NCBI RefSeq assembly: GCF_964340395.1
Contig: NC_135554.1
Span: 558,001 to 622,000 of the forward strand
DNA from: Glandiceps talaboti
Lineage: Eukaryota > Hemichordata > Enteropneusta > Spengelidae
Direction: 5' to 3'
DNA length: 64,000 bases
The notes under the pieces were generated by a model. It did not search any database, was not told the origin of the DNA, and saw only the letters and a list, made by a program, of their open reading frames with translations. The position numbers were made by a program, and so were the translations under genes. Of the stretch, positions 1 through 12,142 are shown piece after piece (position 1 is the stretch's first letter; each line of letters begins with the position of its first letter).

Positions 1-16
1 CGGACGCTAGCGTCCG
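1..16. repeat. 16-bp perfect palindrome at window start
   Basis: The window opens with CGGACGCTAGCGTCCG, which equals its own reverse complement. It lies just before the point (about 45) where similarity to family A begins. It may be part of a hairpin cut by the window edge. No gene is visible here. Confidence 0.6.
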
Positions 17-44
17 GTGCCGTCCAGTGTGAGGAGATCCCTGG

Positions 45-1662
45 GTATGATCACTGACATGACTAGAGAGAACCTTTTCGGATTTACATGTAAAACGGGG
101 AAAGATACGCAAAACATAATGCAAAGTCTGAAGCCAAATTAAAGTTGTAATTATTTTAATTATTTTTACTTGCCAAATATTTGCATTTTGGAAATGGCAA
201 GACATGTTCATGTCGTTTACATCACAGATAACTAACACTAGTTATCTGTGTTTAAATGTAAACTGTCGGCCAATACAATAAACAAAGTTTGGTCGATTCA
301 CCGTACTGCTCTTAACTGCACCCGCACATCTTTATGGCTGAGTCATGCCTTGCCTTGCGCATGCGAGTTGTCTTCATTCTATTTCACTGTCACTCCAAAT
401 TGCACGACAATATAGAATTAATCACAAGTTACATGTTATCTGAAAACATCAAACTTTTATAGTGGGTCTGAATTGTGATTTTAGGGAGTACCAAGAACTC
501 CTGTGTTGCTGCTGGCTGTGGAAAATCGCCCGGTCAAACGAGGCCAGCTTCAACTTCCGGGTCAAATCAGTCTTTTCTACCGAAAATTCTTGAACGGCCC
601 GTACCGTTACACAACGATCCTACTAAATTTACTTGCCATGGTTATTTAAAACACATAAATATCCACCTTTTTGTGAAATTTGTAAACTTTCCAGTCCCTA
701 TTGAGGAAACTACATGTATGAGCGAAAAACTGGGTCGAAATTTCATGGCCTCAAGTATGCGTCCCGAATTCTTCAGAAAATCGGTATTCCTAAATGTAAT
801 GCCAAAATTTATTTTGCTGGCACGAAAGAAGAGATGTCAGTTAAGGTTTAGGCGTTTTCAGTATCTAAAATGGGGGACTATAGTGAAAGTTACAAAAAAA
901 TATCAAATGCAAGTATACTACTTGCATTTTCTTGCCATTTTGAAAATATCAAAAAAATAAGGCCTGTGAGCAGCCATTCAAAGTGTAACGGTCGCTATCT
1001 GGAGGATAGATTGTATGCAAATGAGGGTATTGCGGACTGGCTGATTATGTAGAAGGTGTGCAAAATTTGGATTTGAAGTTTACAACCGTGTTTCGAACAA
1101 ACACTTGTCATTTGGGCACACAATGCGTAGAATTATGACTATAGCACATATTACATTGCTTGTTTGACGTCAATAGTGTCTTTTGAAAAGTGGCAGTTTA
1201 CTTAAAGTCTCGTGGACTGATTTCCAATATGGCGTCGGTCACAATGCTCATTAACATATTAATTTTTTTGTTAAATTACAAAAAAAATCATAAAAAATAG
1301 AAAAGAAGATGTGCTGACTTGAAATTAACAAATCTGAGTAAGCTACCCCCTGCGCATCAACACACCAGATATCAAAGCAATCTGACGAGTAGTATTTGAG
1401 GAGATGATGAAAATATCATTTTTTGAAAAAAAATCATAAAGAATTGAAAATGGCACAGATCAACTTGGCATGAACAAATCTGAATAGCCTCCCCCCAAGG
1501 GAACATGCACACCAAATATCGAAGAATTCTGACTGTCACTTTCGGAGAAGATGATGAAAATATAAAAAGTTGACAGACACCCATGATTCACCTATACTCT
1601 ATACCTCAATACCCACCTATACCTAAAGCTACGCTTTCAGCTTTTGCTGACAGCAGAGCTAA
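45..1662 (+). mobile_element. Family A dispersed element, copy C (3' part)
   Basis: This stretch is collinear with about 32,380-33,490, and its last 600 bases also match about 22,980-23,595. It ends with the same 3' signature as the other copies: a hairpin built from AGCTACGCTTTCAGC and GCTGACAGCAGAGCT with a TTTT loop, followed by CTAA. The 5' half (to about 1,050) is the segment that also occurs as a separate inverted-repeat-bounded unit at 11,264-12,142, so it is probably nested. The open frames at 475-960 and 870-1052 are not conserved between copies and have no recognisable domain. A non-autonomous element is the best reading. Confidence 0.7.
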
Positions 1663-3439
1663 TAAAAAGTTGTTCGCCAGTGGCAAATCAAAATTTGTGC
1701 CAAATTAAAATCAATGGCCATTCCCCTGACTGAAAAGCAAGGTAATTCATATGACCATGTTCTTTAAAGTCAGGTGAGAAGAAAATCCTATCAGTGTTAC
1801 AAATGTGCATGTTATTTGTACTTGGAATAAGCCTCAAAGAGTTTTGGCCATTCTATGACTTCGGAGTTAGCCATGCAGGCGTTACTTGAAAATTTAAATT
1901 AGCTATTCAAATAGAGTTGCCTAGAAAATTTAATCATCTAACGAGAATGTTCAAAACAACAGACACAACTCAGAAATCATCAGAATTACAACCTTTCTGT
2001 TGATTTTGATGTCAATTGCACAGTAAATAATGTAAGGTCGAAGCATGTTTCTTCGTAGTGAGGTGGATTTTTGACTGATCGGAACTCAAACTATGGCATT
2101 TTTTGGGGATATAAAAAATATACTACTTGCATTTGATAGGGATCAGTCTCAACCCTTTGGGGGTCGGGATTTGGAATTGTGACTAATCTGCATATAGGAA
2201 AACATATACTTATTCTTGATACTGTGGAACATTCATTATTGTTGATACTGATTTGTGGTTACTCTATTGTTGATGTTTGTCAGTATTTATTCTTTTATTT
2301 GTTTGTTTGCTTTGTGAGCCTGAATTCCCTGTGATTTGACAAGCAGCTGCCATATCTTTTGATGTACAGAAATCGCAGTCGTCATTAAGTGACGTACATA
2401 TTGAAGTTTTACACATTGTAACTACATTGTATACATCTGTTAGCAAGATTTAATGTAACGTTGTATAAAGTATCAAGGCATCACCAACCACCATAAGTTA
2501 GAAATGGTTACACGGTGTTGAAAAAGTCAGCATACATGTACATGTATGGGCCATGTGGAAAGCAGGCCTACCAATTGCCAGGCATTGGTTGAAGTAACAT
2601 TATGTGGTCAAAGATATGACTGTGGGTGCCTGGGACCCTATTTTGCATATGACTGACTGTATGTTTGGAAGTGGAGAACTTGTGATAACTCACTGACAAG
2701 TAATCACCAAAATACATGTATAAACATTCCCTATCTGGGTTGTTCACATGTAAATGCCACATATTTGAATAATCCTGAGTGACACACAATCACAGCTGTT
2801 TACATGGGAATTTGTCTCATTTTCAAAGTTTTTTTTCATTCTACATGTATGAAACAAACAGATTCATTTTCAACTATTTGTGTATCAAGTTACCATCCAA
2901 CGACATTCACAAACAATTTGTACAGGAACATTCCTAATGTCCCACATGATATGTCACCTTTGTGTAAGGTTTGAAAGAAATTGGATATTGCATGTCTGAA
3001 GAATGGTCACTATACGAAAAGGCATATTTAACCTCCTTTATTGGGGGTGGGTAAAGGTGGGTTAAATTTCAGGGGGTATATTTGTCCACATGAAATAGTT
3101 ACTACTGTCTCCTGTCTTTATCAGGGTTAGAATATGAGTGTCAAAGTACCACGTTTAACTTTGTTTGCACACATACACCAGGTGGTAAACTTGCCACTTT
3201 TTACACTGTTTAACATGGCTGGTAAACATGACACAGTACCACCTTTACCATGCCTTTATATCTACGGATAGATAATGGTAAACTGTGATGTTTGTATGAA
3301 GTATGTTAGTCAATCCTTTCACAACCTCTTTCAATGGGGTAAAGTATGGTTTATATGCATCTATTACAGCCAGTCACAGTCTTTACTTTTACCTCATATT
3401 AAGTGGTCATAATTCACAAGTAATATTTCCACCTTTACC
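1663..3439. other. Stretch with no recognised gene
   Basis: AT-rich sequence with only short open frames (60-73 codons), none showing a domain, splice pattern or repeat homology that I can recognise. Several ACATGTA words occur. Confidence 0.5.
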
Positions 3440-3479
3440 CAGAGAGAATAGTATTCTCCAAACTGGAGGGCTAAATAAG

Positions 3480-3830
3480 CTCTCCGATAGCTCTCAAAAC
3501 TGAATTTTGGTGAAAAATAAGCTTTCGATAGCTATCACAGCTATTGAAGGCTAAGCTGAACAGTCATTGATGGCTAAGTGAACAAGATGTGAAGGCTAAC
3601 CCAAACCTTCATAGCTGTCACAGCCATTGACTGGTAGACTGTGAAGGCTAAGTCAGAGGGCTAAGGTAAAAATTAAGCCTCCGATAGCTATCACAGCTAT
3701 TGAAGGCTCATTGAGAAAGATGTGAAGGCTAAACCCCCTTATCCTTCGAAGCTATCACAGCCTTCGATGGGTAAGGTAACAAGTTGTGAAGGCTAAAACA
3801 GGCATCCACATAATAGCTATCAGAAATATT
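3480..3830. repeat. Cluster 1 of the GATAGCTATC-centred motif
   Basis: The self-complementary decamer GATAGCTATC and close variants (CGATAGCTATCACAGC, GAAGGCTAAG) recur in irregular spacing, alternating with GAAGGCTAA-type words. A second cluster of the same vocabulary lies at 7,370-7,830. The period is not fixed, so this is a degenerate motif cluster rather than a clean minisatellite. Confidence 0.65.
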
Positions 3831-4103
3831 AACAGCCATATGTGAGCAAAGTAAAAAGCAAGCCATCGACAGAGGCATGAAGAAACATTGACTGATATAA
3901 AGCTCTGGATAGAACTTGAAGGTGCGAGTTGTTGGCACTTAAAGTGCAATTACCAATTTGTACAAAAGTCCAGCCTTGTCAATATGACAGTAAAGAAGTC
4001 ATTATTAATAATTACCAACAGAATTTGAATTTTAAACCCATGTATTTTCATAAATTGGACTAATGAGTTGCGATTCATCTAGTGTAATGAAAGTGTTTCT
4101 CAA

Positions 4104-4455
4104 AAAAATAAAAAAAAATAAAAAAGGAACTACAAGCTATACCCTCCCGCCTATAAAAAATCTTATAATCTTAAAAAAATGTTAAAAAATAAAAATAAAA
4201 TGGAACAAGTTACAATAAAATGTTAAAAAATAAAAATAAAATGGAACTACAAGCTACCCCCCCCCCACCAACGCCTGTAAAACAATCTTCTAGTCTTAAA
4301 AAAATAAAATAAAATAAAATTAAAATGGAACTACAAGGTACCCCCCAACGCCTGTAAAACAATCTACTAGTCTTAAAAAAATAAAATAAAATAAAATAAA
4401 AATAAAAGGGAACTACAAGGTACCCCCCCCCCCCCTTTAGAGCAATCTTCTAGAG
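4104..4455. repeat. A-rich tandem repeat, about 95-bp period
   Basis: Three to four units, each made of (AAAAT)n-like sequence, then GGAACTACAAG, a C-rich run, and AACGCCTGTAAAACAATC with CTAGTCTTAAAAAAATA. C-runs of variable length separate the units. No coding potential. Confidence 0.75.
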
Positions 4456-4879
4456 TCTCAGCATTTTGCCATGGACTAGAAGTAGAAGCTTGAAGACATT
4501 CATGCGTTTCACTTGATCAGTGTTGCTATTGCTTGATCACTGCGCTCATAAAACCAAATTATTCGCAACAGGCATCATTTTAATACGGTGTAAGTTCTCC
4601 GTGAAGGCTGTCATTATAATGAACATGCGTACGGTGGATGAGCAGAGGAGTTTACATTTAACAAACAACAAACTGGTCATTGACCGTTAACCTTATGTAA
4701 CATGTGTAAAGAGAGGGAAGTATGGTTGACCAAGGTAGATCTCTTAGGAAATGACATGCCTATAGCAGTAACCTTAAAATGTGAATTCCCTGTCAAGTAA
4801 CTCGATAACAGCGGGAAATACGTGTTTATTTCTGAATTTTACGACGGGATTGTGGTGTTCCACTCGCCAAAGTGACCAA
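4456..4879 (+). other. Possible 5' noncoding exon of the BEN-like locus
   Basis: A strong donor context lies at 4,880 (CCAA then GTAAGTAAT) on the plus strand, about 550 bases upstream of the first supported coding exon. No long open frame ends at this donor, so if it is an exon it is probably 5' UTR. The start cannot be set from sequence; the lower bound is simply the end of the A-rich repeat. RNA evidence would decide. Confidence 0.25.
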
Positions 4880-5432
4880 GTAAGTAATATTTACTCAGTA
4901 TTGCATGCCTTGTGCAGTCGAGAAATCCATGATTAACTGCTTTATTTTTTTCTTAGCCTTAATGTAGAATTACTTTGTCACCTGTCTAAATTTACTGAAC
5001 CTTTTCTGAGATTTCCTTACACTGATTGCCATGAACAGCACAGTAGATCCTAGCTCTTGAAATATGCACTCTGAGAACTCCGACACATGGACTGAGATGT
5101 GTCAAATATGGCAGTCACGGTGAATGCATACTTTTTCTGTATTTTATTTACTTATCTTTGTATGCTTTACCATGCTCGCTAAAGTATGATGTTACGTAAT
5201 AAAGATTGATTGATTGTAATAGTGTTTTTACACTCTTTATGGAACGGTGTTACGATGTCCTATGTAATATTTTTTGTGCAATATTAGTTGTGTTTTCTCT
5301 AAGCTTAGAATAGAATAGAACAATCAATATAGTCTGACATGTATGAAAGTAACACTTCATTGTAGAAGACACTGAACAAATTGTATGTCGAGTTGTAACT
5401 GGCACTATAATTTTGTCTGTATATCTCCACAG

Positions 5433-5559
5433 GGTACAAAGTCCATGAGACCACTTGTGATTCTAACAGAACACCCTGTTGAGTATAGTGATGTAAAAGT
5501 TAGTTCTGTTGGTCTGTTCGATGCAGAAAATAATGCTGCTAAAGCTAAGGATTATCGTG
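5433..5559 (+). CDS. BEN-like locus, exon a
   Basis: Open plus-strand exon preceded by a pyrimidine-containing acceptor (ATCTCCACAG) and followed by a good donor (CGTG then GTGAGTTG). Translation starts in phase 0 (GTKSMRPLVILTEHP) and ends with AKAKDYR plus one extra base, so it leaves in phase 1. That matches the entry phase of the next exon at 6,080. The peptide itself has no domain I recognise. The end (NAAKAKD) resembles AAKAKD in the third exon, suggesting a small internal repeat. Upstream coding exons are not identified. Confidence 0.45.
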
Positions 5560-6079
5560 GTGAGTTGATTTTAATAATAACTTGTGTGGTCACCATACAT
5601 GAGTGGGACAAATAACACATTTGTAAGTGACTGATGAATTTCTAACAAAGTGTTAATCTTGCTGCATCATAGCAAAATAATTCTTGATAAACAGTGAACA
5701 TTAAACAAGTAGAGATGGGTGGGTTGGGGGGTTGAGTATGAAATTCTTTGAATCTTCTCCTTTTACATGTTATATGTAAACAATGTGAATGATTTAACAT
5801 TAAGAGTTGATTTTTTGAGCAAACTACTTCAATGCCAACTCCTCATTTAGGTAGATTGTGCTGAAAGTTGGAGTGTATAACCACAATCTTGGTGTGTATT
5901 GTGAAATTAACGGTTTCTAGATGACAAGTTATATGTTTAACCTCAAATTTAAACATGAATCCTCCTTTATTATGGAAGAATTCTGGGAGAGTCTGTGTTG
6001 ACACATTAAGATGTGATTTAAAAAGTGTATTACTGCCTGAGGTTTCATATATCTTGCATGTATTTTCAATATATTTCAG

Positions 6080-6219
6080 GATCACCCATGAATTCTGTTC
6101 TTGGCCTTGTTTTTACAAGGCAAGAACTAATGAATAGCTGTGGTGTCAGGGTTTAAGGAGAGGCAAGGAGCGGCACAACTTACCTGTCCTAGATGTTCAT
6201 AATATTGATACAGTCAGAG
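6080..6219 (+). pseudogene. BEN-domain-like exon with apparent 1-nt lesion
   Basis: The exon follows a TATTTCAG acceptor and ends at a GTATGT donor. Entering in phase 1 from the previous exon, it reads SVLGLVFTRQELMNSC and then hits a stop near 6,152. A different frame continues with KERHNLPVLDVHNIDTVR up to the donor. The two halves resemble the order in BEN domains: a VF(S/T)..EL.NS helix, a basic linker, then L-D-..-.I. The exon is 140 nt; 141 nt would leave in phase 1, exactly as needed by the next exon. One missing base (a real mutation or an assembly error) is therefore the simplest explanation. BEN domains bind DNA or protein in chromatin factors. The family call is from memory of the pattern. 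Confidence 0.45.
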
Positions 6220-6541
6220 GTATGTTATATTTATATATATATTTATATAAAATTATGATAGGTAATTTCTAATAATATTGCAAATCTTGTATCTGTGAAC
6301 TGATCTTGTTACAATATATTTTTTCAAAATGAACAATTATTTCCTAAATGTACCACATACAATTCATGAAATTAAAATAGCAAGTGGAATGTATTTGGCG
6401 TAGTTGTACAAGAAAATGTACCACAAAATTACTCCATGTGCCTACATGTACATGTATCAGCAGTTTCTAAACTTTTGTGTATACTTACATACATCAGTAT
6501 CATACTCTTGAGTGATTATATATATTTTCTTTTTCTTTCAG

Positions 6542-6625
6542 TGTACCTTGCTGCAAAAGCTAAAGATACGAACTTGGACGTGATGCCTAATAAAACTTCC
6601 AATGAAAAAATCCCAGCAGAGGTCG
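6542..6625 (+). CDS. BEN-like locus, exon c
   Basis: The exon follows a long pyrimidine tract (TTTTCTTTTTCTTTCAG) and can end at the donor GTAATT at 6,626, again in phase 1. It encodes VYLAAKAKDTNLDVMP and a short polar tail. All three exons in this locus are compatible with phase 1 junctions, which supports a single transcript. No domain is recognised here. An alternative donor (GTCGGT) lies four bases earlier. Further downstream exons were not found. Confidence 0.4.
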
Positions 6626-7369
6626 GTAATTCAAAATGGTACTGAAATGCTTTAATTGAAAAAAAAAGTAAATATAAAGAGGAAAAAAATTGACCCCCTC
6701 CCCCCCCCAAAAAAAAAAAAAAAAAAATCTAGCGTATTGGTGAGATTGTTCATGAAGACATATGAACTTTCAATGAGTTTCAGTGCCTAATTTTGAAATA
6801 CTGATCTGTGTTCAATATTGATAATAAGTGACAATTTTGTAACATTCATTATTTTGAGAAAATGTTTCAATGTCTTCTTCTGACTTATTGAACTATGGTA
6901 CAATATTGATTTCCAATTACATTATTTGTAACTTTTGATTGTCTTATTGAGCTGTTGTTCCTTATACTGCCTCTCCTGACATTTATATTTCAAACAACGT
7001 CGATTCTGAGTTCCTATTATCAGATATGTGTTGCACCAATCTGATTTTTTTTAAAAATGAAATAAATGTAGTATTATCACTTAAATTTGTTTCGTTTACA
7101 GTGGTATATGCTTTTGTATGGCTTCTACTTACAGAACTTTGTGCATTTTGGTGAAAATATTGTTTGATAGTCAAGGTATTTGTAGCTATTTAAAGATCCC
7201 AGCTAACAATCATTTACTAAGTTGCTAGTGCATATTTCTCTACTACATCTTGATGGTAAGAGTGGTTGCTATCCAGTTTATTATTGAAGCATACTTGGCT
7301 TGCAACTGACAGACACTCGTACACTCAAGGTTGGATATTTTGACAAGTACAATAACTTGAACAGAATAT
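6626..7369. other. Stretch with no recognised gene
   Basis: Probable intron or intergenic DNA. It contains a C-run followed by a long A-run at about 6,694-6,727 and otherwise AT-rich sequence without a supported exon. Confidence 0.4.
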
Positions 7370-7830
7370 CTATCAGCAGGTACATGATAGCTATCAGATG
7401 GTAAGTAAGCCTTCTCTTATCATAGTTCATGCTCTGAGAATAGCTATCGGAAGGCTAATTCGTGTTCTGAGAATAGCTATCGGAAGGCTTAGCTATATAT
7501 CTCTCGTCATGTAAAATACCCCCTAAGAATGGATAGCTATCGATAGGAAAATAGCTATCTACGGGTATATGATAGCTATCAATGGCTGAGCAATCCACCT
7601 CATTTACATAAAATGATAGCTATCAATGATAGCTATCGATGGCTAAGTTAGCCTTCTCATTTAAATAATTCGTGCTCTCACAGAGCTAAGGTATAGCTAT
7701 CGGAAGGCTAACTAGCTCTCGATGGCTAAGTAGATACCTGCCTCTACTGTGTCTGAGGGTTATCATCACCTTGATGATAGCTATAAAAAGTCTTCCTTGG
7801 ATAGCTATCGAAGGGTAGTCTTTGACAGCT
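7370..7830. repeat. Cluster 2 of the GATAGCTATC-centred motif
   Basis: GATAGCTATC, ATAGCTATCGGAAGGCTAA and GATAGCTATCAATG recur irregularly through about 460 bases. It uses the same words as the cluster at 3,480-3,830, with the BEN-like exons lying between the two clusters. Confidence 0.7.
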
Positions 7831-7994
7831 TTCTGAGAGCTAATGGAAGCTTTCCTGTTTGGTGAGGGACATTATCTTATGTATCACAGATTTACACACT
7901 GGTCAAACTATTGTCGTATACGCTAAATGTATTTGCATGATAAACATCCATGTTTACTATACTAGCTCACCATGGACAAAGGAGGTACAAATCT

Positions 7995-8400
7995 GTTGGT
8001 GTTGCAAAAATATTAGTAAGTTTGACCTCATGTTTACCCTCCCCGTAAAAGTTGTCTGTATACGCTAATACATTCGTGTGACAAAATTCCATGTTTTACT
8101 CACTATCTACCATTGTAAAGAAGATGCAAATCTTATACTATTTCCTATCTGATGTAGTTGCAAATTTGACCACATGTTTACCCTCCCCGTAAAAGGTGTC
8201 TGTATACGCTAATACATTCGTGTGACAAACTTCCATGTTTTACTCACTATCTACTACGGGTAAAGTAGATGCAAATCTTAAACTATTTCCTATCTGATGT
8301 AGTTGCAATTTGACCCCATGTTTACACCACCCCCACCCCCCACCCCCGTAAAAGGTGTCTGTATACGCCAATATATTTGTATATTTTTTCTTACATCCAA
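7995..8400. repeat. Tandem repeat, about 144-bp period
   Basis: Three units, each with TTTGACC.CATGTTTACC, CCCCGTAAAAG, GTCTGTATACGC.AATA and the text up to CTATTTCCTATCTGATG. The CCCCGTAAAA landmark falls at 8,041, 8,185 and 8,344; the third interval is lengthened by a C-rich expansion. Open frames here are shadows of the repeat. Confidence 0.8.
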
Positions 8401-9387
8401 AGAAGGCATGAAATTCGTTCCACAATCTGACGACAGTTCGGTGATGTTGCACGACACACACCAATATACTTTGCATTCACGCATCTATCTTTGACGTATT
8501 CATTTCACAAAATATACGGAACACATATGTACACATATGTATGCAGTCATTTATGCTTCAAGTGTCAGCAACTTTTACGTTGTCTACCTGACATATTCCA
8601 TTCACAAATACCAGCTGTTTGGCTTATTCACACCTTAGTGTCGACAGACAGTTTTATCTGTTGACAAAAGATTTAGAAAAGTGAGCAATTATGAAACAAG
8701 GCTTATAATAATCTTGGTGAGACATGTTTCCGTTGGAAATGTAAACTCATGTATAGTTGTATGACGAAGGCCTCCACAAAATATTGAGTCAAAGTCTTTA
8801 CTTTGAAATAGTTTTCAAATTTTACACAGTAACGTAACGTACAAGACATTTCTCAATATTTTTTGCACATTGTTTCAATTAAACAACACCCGCATCATCC
8901 TGGGAGGGAGGAGAGACAATCTCCAGTACTCATACAGTTACAGAATTAACTAACACGTTAACTGCCGTTGCTCATCAGCCGACAACAGCAAACGCCTATC
9001 CCAGCGTTTAGCACGGAAGACAAAAGACGCAAGTAAAAGACAACTAATGGTTAATTAAAGGCAAATAAAAGACAAGCAGCCTATCTGCACATCGCCTGGA
9101 TTTTCATCAGATTGGGTGCGGGATTGTGTCTTTTCTTAGTGTGTGTCAAAATAGACAAGTAGCAGATGAGTATTACCTTTGTCTTGGTTGACTAACATAT
9201 GATGACATAAGGAGGAAATATATTCCAGATTAGTTTTCAACATGTTTTCTCTAAGTTTCATATTATTAATAACAAAAGAGAGGTATGCAAAAGTGTCAAA
9301 ATCGAGGAAGTGAGCGTGAAACTAGGTGTCCCTCACTGCCAAAACTTAAAAAGTTAGCGTTTGACGTCCTAATGCCTAATGTACAGT
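8401..9387. other. Stretch with no recognised gene
   Basis: No domain-bearing open frame, splice series or repeat was recognised in this stretch. Confidence 0.4.
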
Positions 9388-9428
9388 CATAGACAGTGGA
9401 GGGGGAGACTCCCCCTCCACTGTCTATG
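9388..9428. repeat. Near-perfect palindrome with 20-bp arms
   Basis: Arms 9,388-9,407 and 9,409-9,428 are exact reverse complements (arm CATAGACAGTGGAGGGGGAG) around a single A. A third, partial copy of the second arm follows at about 9,430-9,450 (TCCCCCTCCACTGTTTATG). It could extrude as a cruciform. Confidence 0.9.
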
Positions 9429-9451
9429 TCTCCCCCTCCACTGTTTATGGT

Positions 9452-10320
9452 ACAGTGAACGTGAAACTGAGCGTCGTAAAGTTAGCATGAAATTGATCTG
9501 AGCTTCGCCTATCACTTTACAATGCAGGACAAATGTGTCACTTGTACATGACAACCAAGCTTGTATCTGTCATGTTATCCAGGCCAAACATGTACTGTAA
9601 TTGTTTTCAGACTTCTGTGATCAGATGTAGACATTAGCCAAGCCGGTTAAAACAACAGTCTCTGAGTGACAACTATCCGGATATATTTATTGAAATTGGT
9701 CATCAAAATTACGAAATCTGAGGGTTTTTTAATTTATTGTTTCTGTCGAGTGGAATTTATTTGCACGTTTCCGTAATTTACTAGTATATACTCATTGATT
9801 TGACGGCCTCACCATGACAGTGAACAAGTTGATGGCGGCTTTCACATGTTTCAACTATCAAGTGAACATACGTAGAAATCTGTTTAGAATTACTAAACTA
9901 TGCTGAATGATTATTTTAGGCGATCAAACTTTTGATTTTCACGTCAATAGAAGTCGATCGATCAACTTGTTAGGGGTGCCGAAATAAACATTCGCAATAA
10001 ACCACGACTTTAGTGTTTTAACACTTTGCAAAAGCTTTAAGTCCGAAAGTCGTGGAAGAAAATGACACAGACGTCTAAATGACACCTATACAAACATTGT
10101 AAAATGAAAAGAAAAGAGGTTTTGGGTGAATCATATTGAAAACCAAATTGGCACATCACAGAACACAGGAATATCGGATGTTTTGAATAAGTTTTGTTGC
10201 ACAATTTGAGTTGAACCAAGTTGAATGCATCACAGTGTCTACATTTGATCACAGACTATCTGTGATTTGATTTTAGGAGTTAATAGTCAAATCGTACGCG
10301 ATATTGGCGATATGCCACAT
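9452..10320. other. Stretch with no recognised gene
   Basis: AT-rich sequence with only short frames. Nothing else was recognised. Confidence 0.4.
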
Positions 10321-10322
10321 AC

Positions 10323-10945
10323 AAATTTCTATTTTGTCACATATGGAGGGAGGCGTGTGGATGTGGAATGTGTAAGTGTCTTGTGTTTGGGATTCATTTT
10401 AAAATGGACATTGTTTCGTGACCATGTTACGTTTTGATGAAAAGGGGAGACGGGCAATCTTAATGTTCAACGGTATACATTCTACATATCATGTCTATTT
10501 CCACATAGAATCGTCTGCATACGGATTGTATATGGATCAGGAATTTTTAATTAGATTGGCTTTGGGGTTCATTTAAATTTGTCCGTGGTAAAACAACAGT
10601 ATGATGGAAAGCGAGCCATATATACACACACGCACACACACTTCCAGCCTGTTTTGTTATAATTCTCTGCGAAAGAGTTGTATTCGACATTTTACATACG
10701 AAGTTCTATTTTTGTCTTATATGGAGGGAGGCGTATGGATGGAAAATGATTACTTGTCTTGTCTTTGAGATTCATTTTAAGACGACGCTTAACGTCGTTT
10801 CCATGGCTACATTACGTTCGATGAAAAGGGGAGACAGGCGCTTTGGATGTTCAATGGTACATTCTACATATCTAGTTTTTTTTCAACATAGAATCGTCTG
10901 CATACAGATTGCATATGGATCAGGAATTTTTAATTAGCTTGGCTT
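10323..10945. repeat. Direct repeat pair, about 235-bp units
   Basis: The segment from ATGGAGGGAGGCGT through AATTTTTAATTAG to the end of TTGGCTTTG occurs twice, at about 10,340-10,570 and about 10,720-10,950. A third, shorter piece lies at about 12,690-12,755 (ACCGTCTGCATACGGATTGC onward). Divergence between copies is modest. Spacer sequence includes an (AC)n stretch near 10,625. Confidence 0.7.
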
Positions 10946-11263
10946 TGAGGTTAATTTTATGGAATTAGGTCACATCTTGACAGTGGTAACATCACGGTTC
11001 CACTGGGGAAAATTACACACAGTATGCCTTCACGTGTGTGTGTGTCATGTTGCTCTTATCGCTACAGCCCCAGTACAGAATATTCGCATATGCATGATGA
11101 AGATGGTGATTTAACGGTCAAGAGAGTTGATTGCCTGAAGCATGATGTCTTTTCCCTTTTCGTTGTAAATTTTGCTATGATACCTAGATTGAAACATATA
11201 TACTCACTCCTTTATAATGAACGTTCGGTAATGAACAAGTGGCGTTACCCCCTCCTCACCCAA

Positions 11264-12142
11264 TACTAATCAGCCAGTCCGCAACACCCTCATTAACATA
11301 TTAAAATGAGAAAAGTAATTTGAACAACGGGTCCGTTACGCTGATTGGCTTCGTTGTAGACCGTTCAAAGTCATCTGGTTGCTTGTATTAAAAGGTATGT
11401 ATATCGAACTATATATTAATGGTTTTTTGTCCAGTTTTGATTTTTACATTTCGAGAAACCAAACGAATTAGAGAGCCATGAAAATTCACTCCGGCGTGAC
11501 ATGCCTCGCGAAATTCTTGAACTGAGTTGTCTTCATTGTGGTTCACTGTCACTCCAAATTGCATGACAATATCGAATTAATCACAAGTTACATGTTATCT
11601 GAAAAAATCAAACTTTTATAGTTGGTCTGAAGTGTGATTTTAGGGAGTACCAAGAACCCCTGCGCATTGCTGCTTGCTGTGGAAAATCGCCTGGGCAAAC
11701 AAGGTCAGCTTTATCTTCTGGGTCAAATTAGTCGCATTCTACCGAAAATTCTTGAACGGACCCTTACACAACGATCCTACTAAATTTTCTTGCCATGGTT
11801 ATTTAAAACACATAAAAATCCACCTTTTTGTGAAATTTGTAAACTTTCCCGTCCGTATTAAGGAACCTATGAGCAAAAAAATGGGTCGAAATTTCAGGGC
11901 CTTCAGTATGCGTCTCGAATTCGTCGGAAAATAATTCCAAAATTTATTTTGCTGGCACGAAAGAAGAGATGTCAGTTGAGGTTTAGGCGTTTACAGTATC
12001 TAAAATGGTGGACTCTAGGGAAAGTTACGGCGAGTTGAAAATACCCAAAAATAAGGCCCATGAGCAGCCATTCAAAGTGTAACGGTCGCGATCTGAATGA
12101 TAGATAGTATGCAAATGATGGTGTTGCGGACTGACTGTAATG
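11264..12142. mobile_element. Small inverted-repeat element
   Basis: The left end reads AATCAGCCAGTCCGCAACAC, and the right end contains its inverse with few mismatches (GTGTTGCGGACTGACTGTAAT). The interior matches copy C at about 370-1,050 and part of copy B at about 32,620-32,875. The right-end inverted repeat is also present at those two sites, but the matching position in copy A (about 22,975) lacks it. This fits a non-autonomous DNA element of about 0.88 kb that has also inserted into family A. I could not identify a convincing target-site duplication. The 86- and 104-codon frames inside are not supported. Confidence 0.55.
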
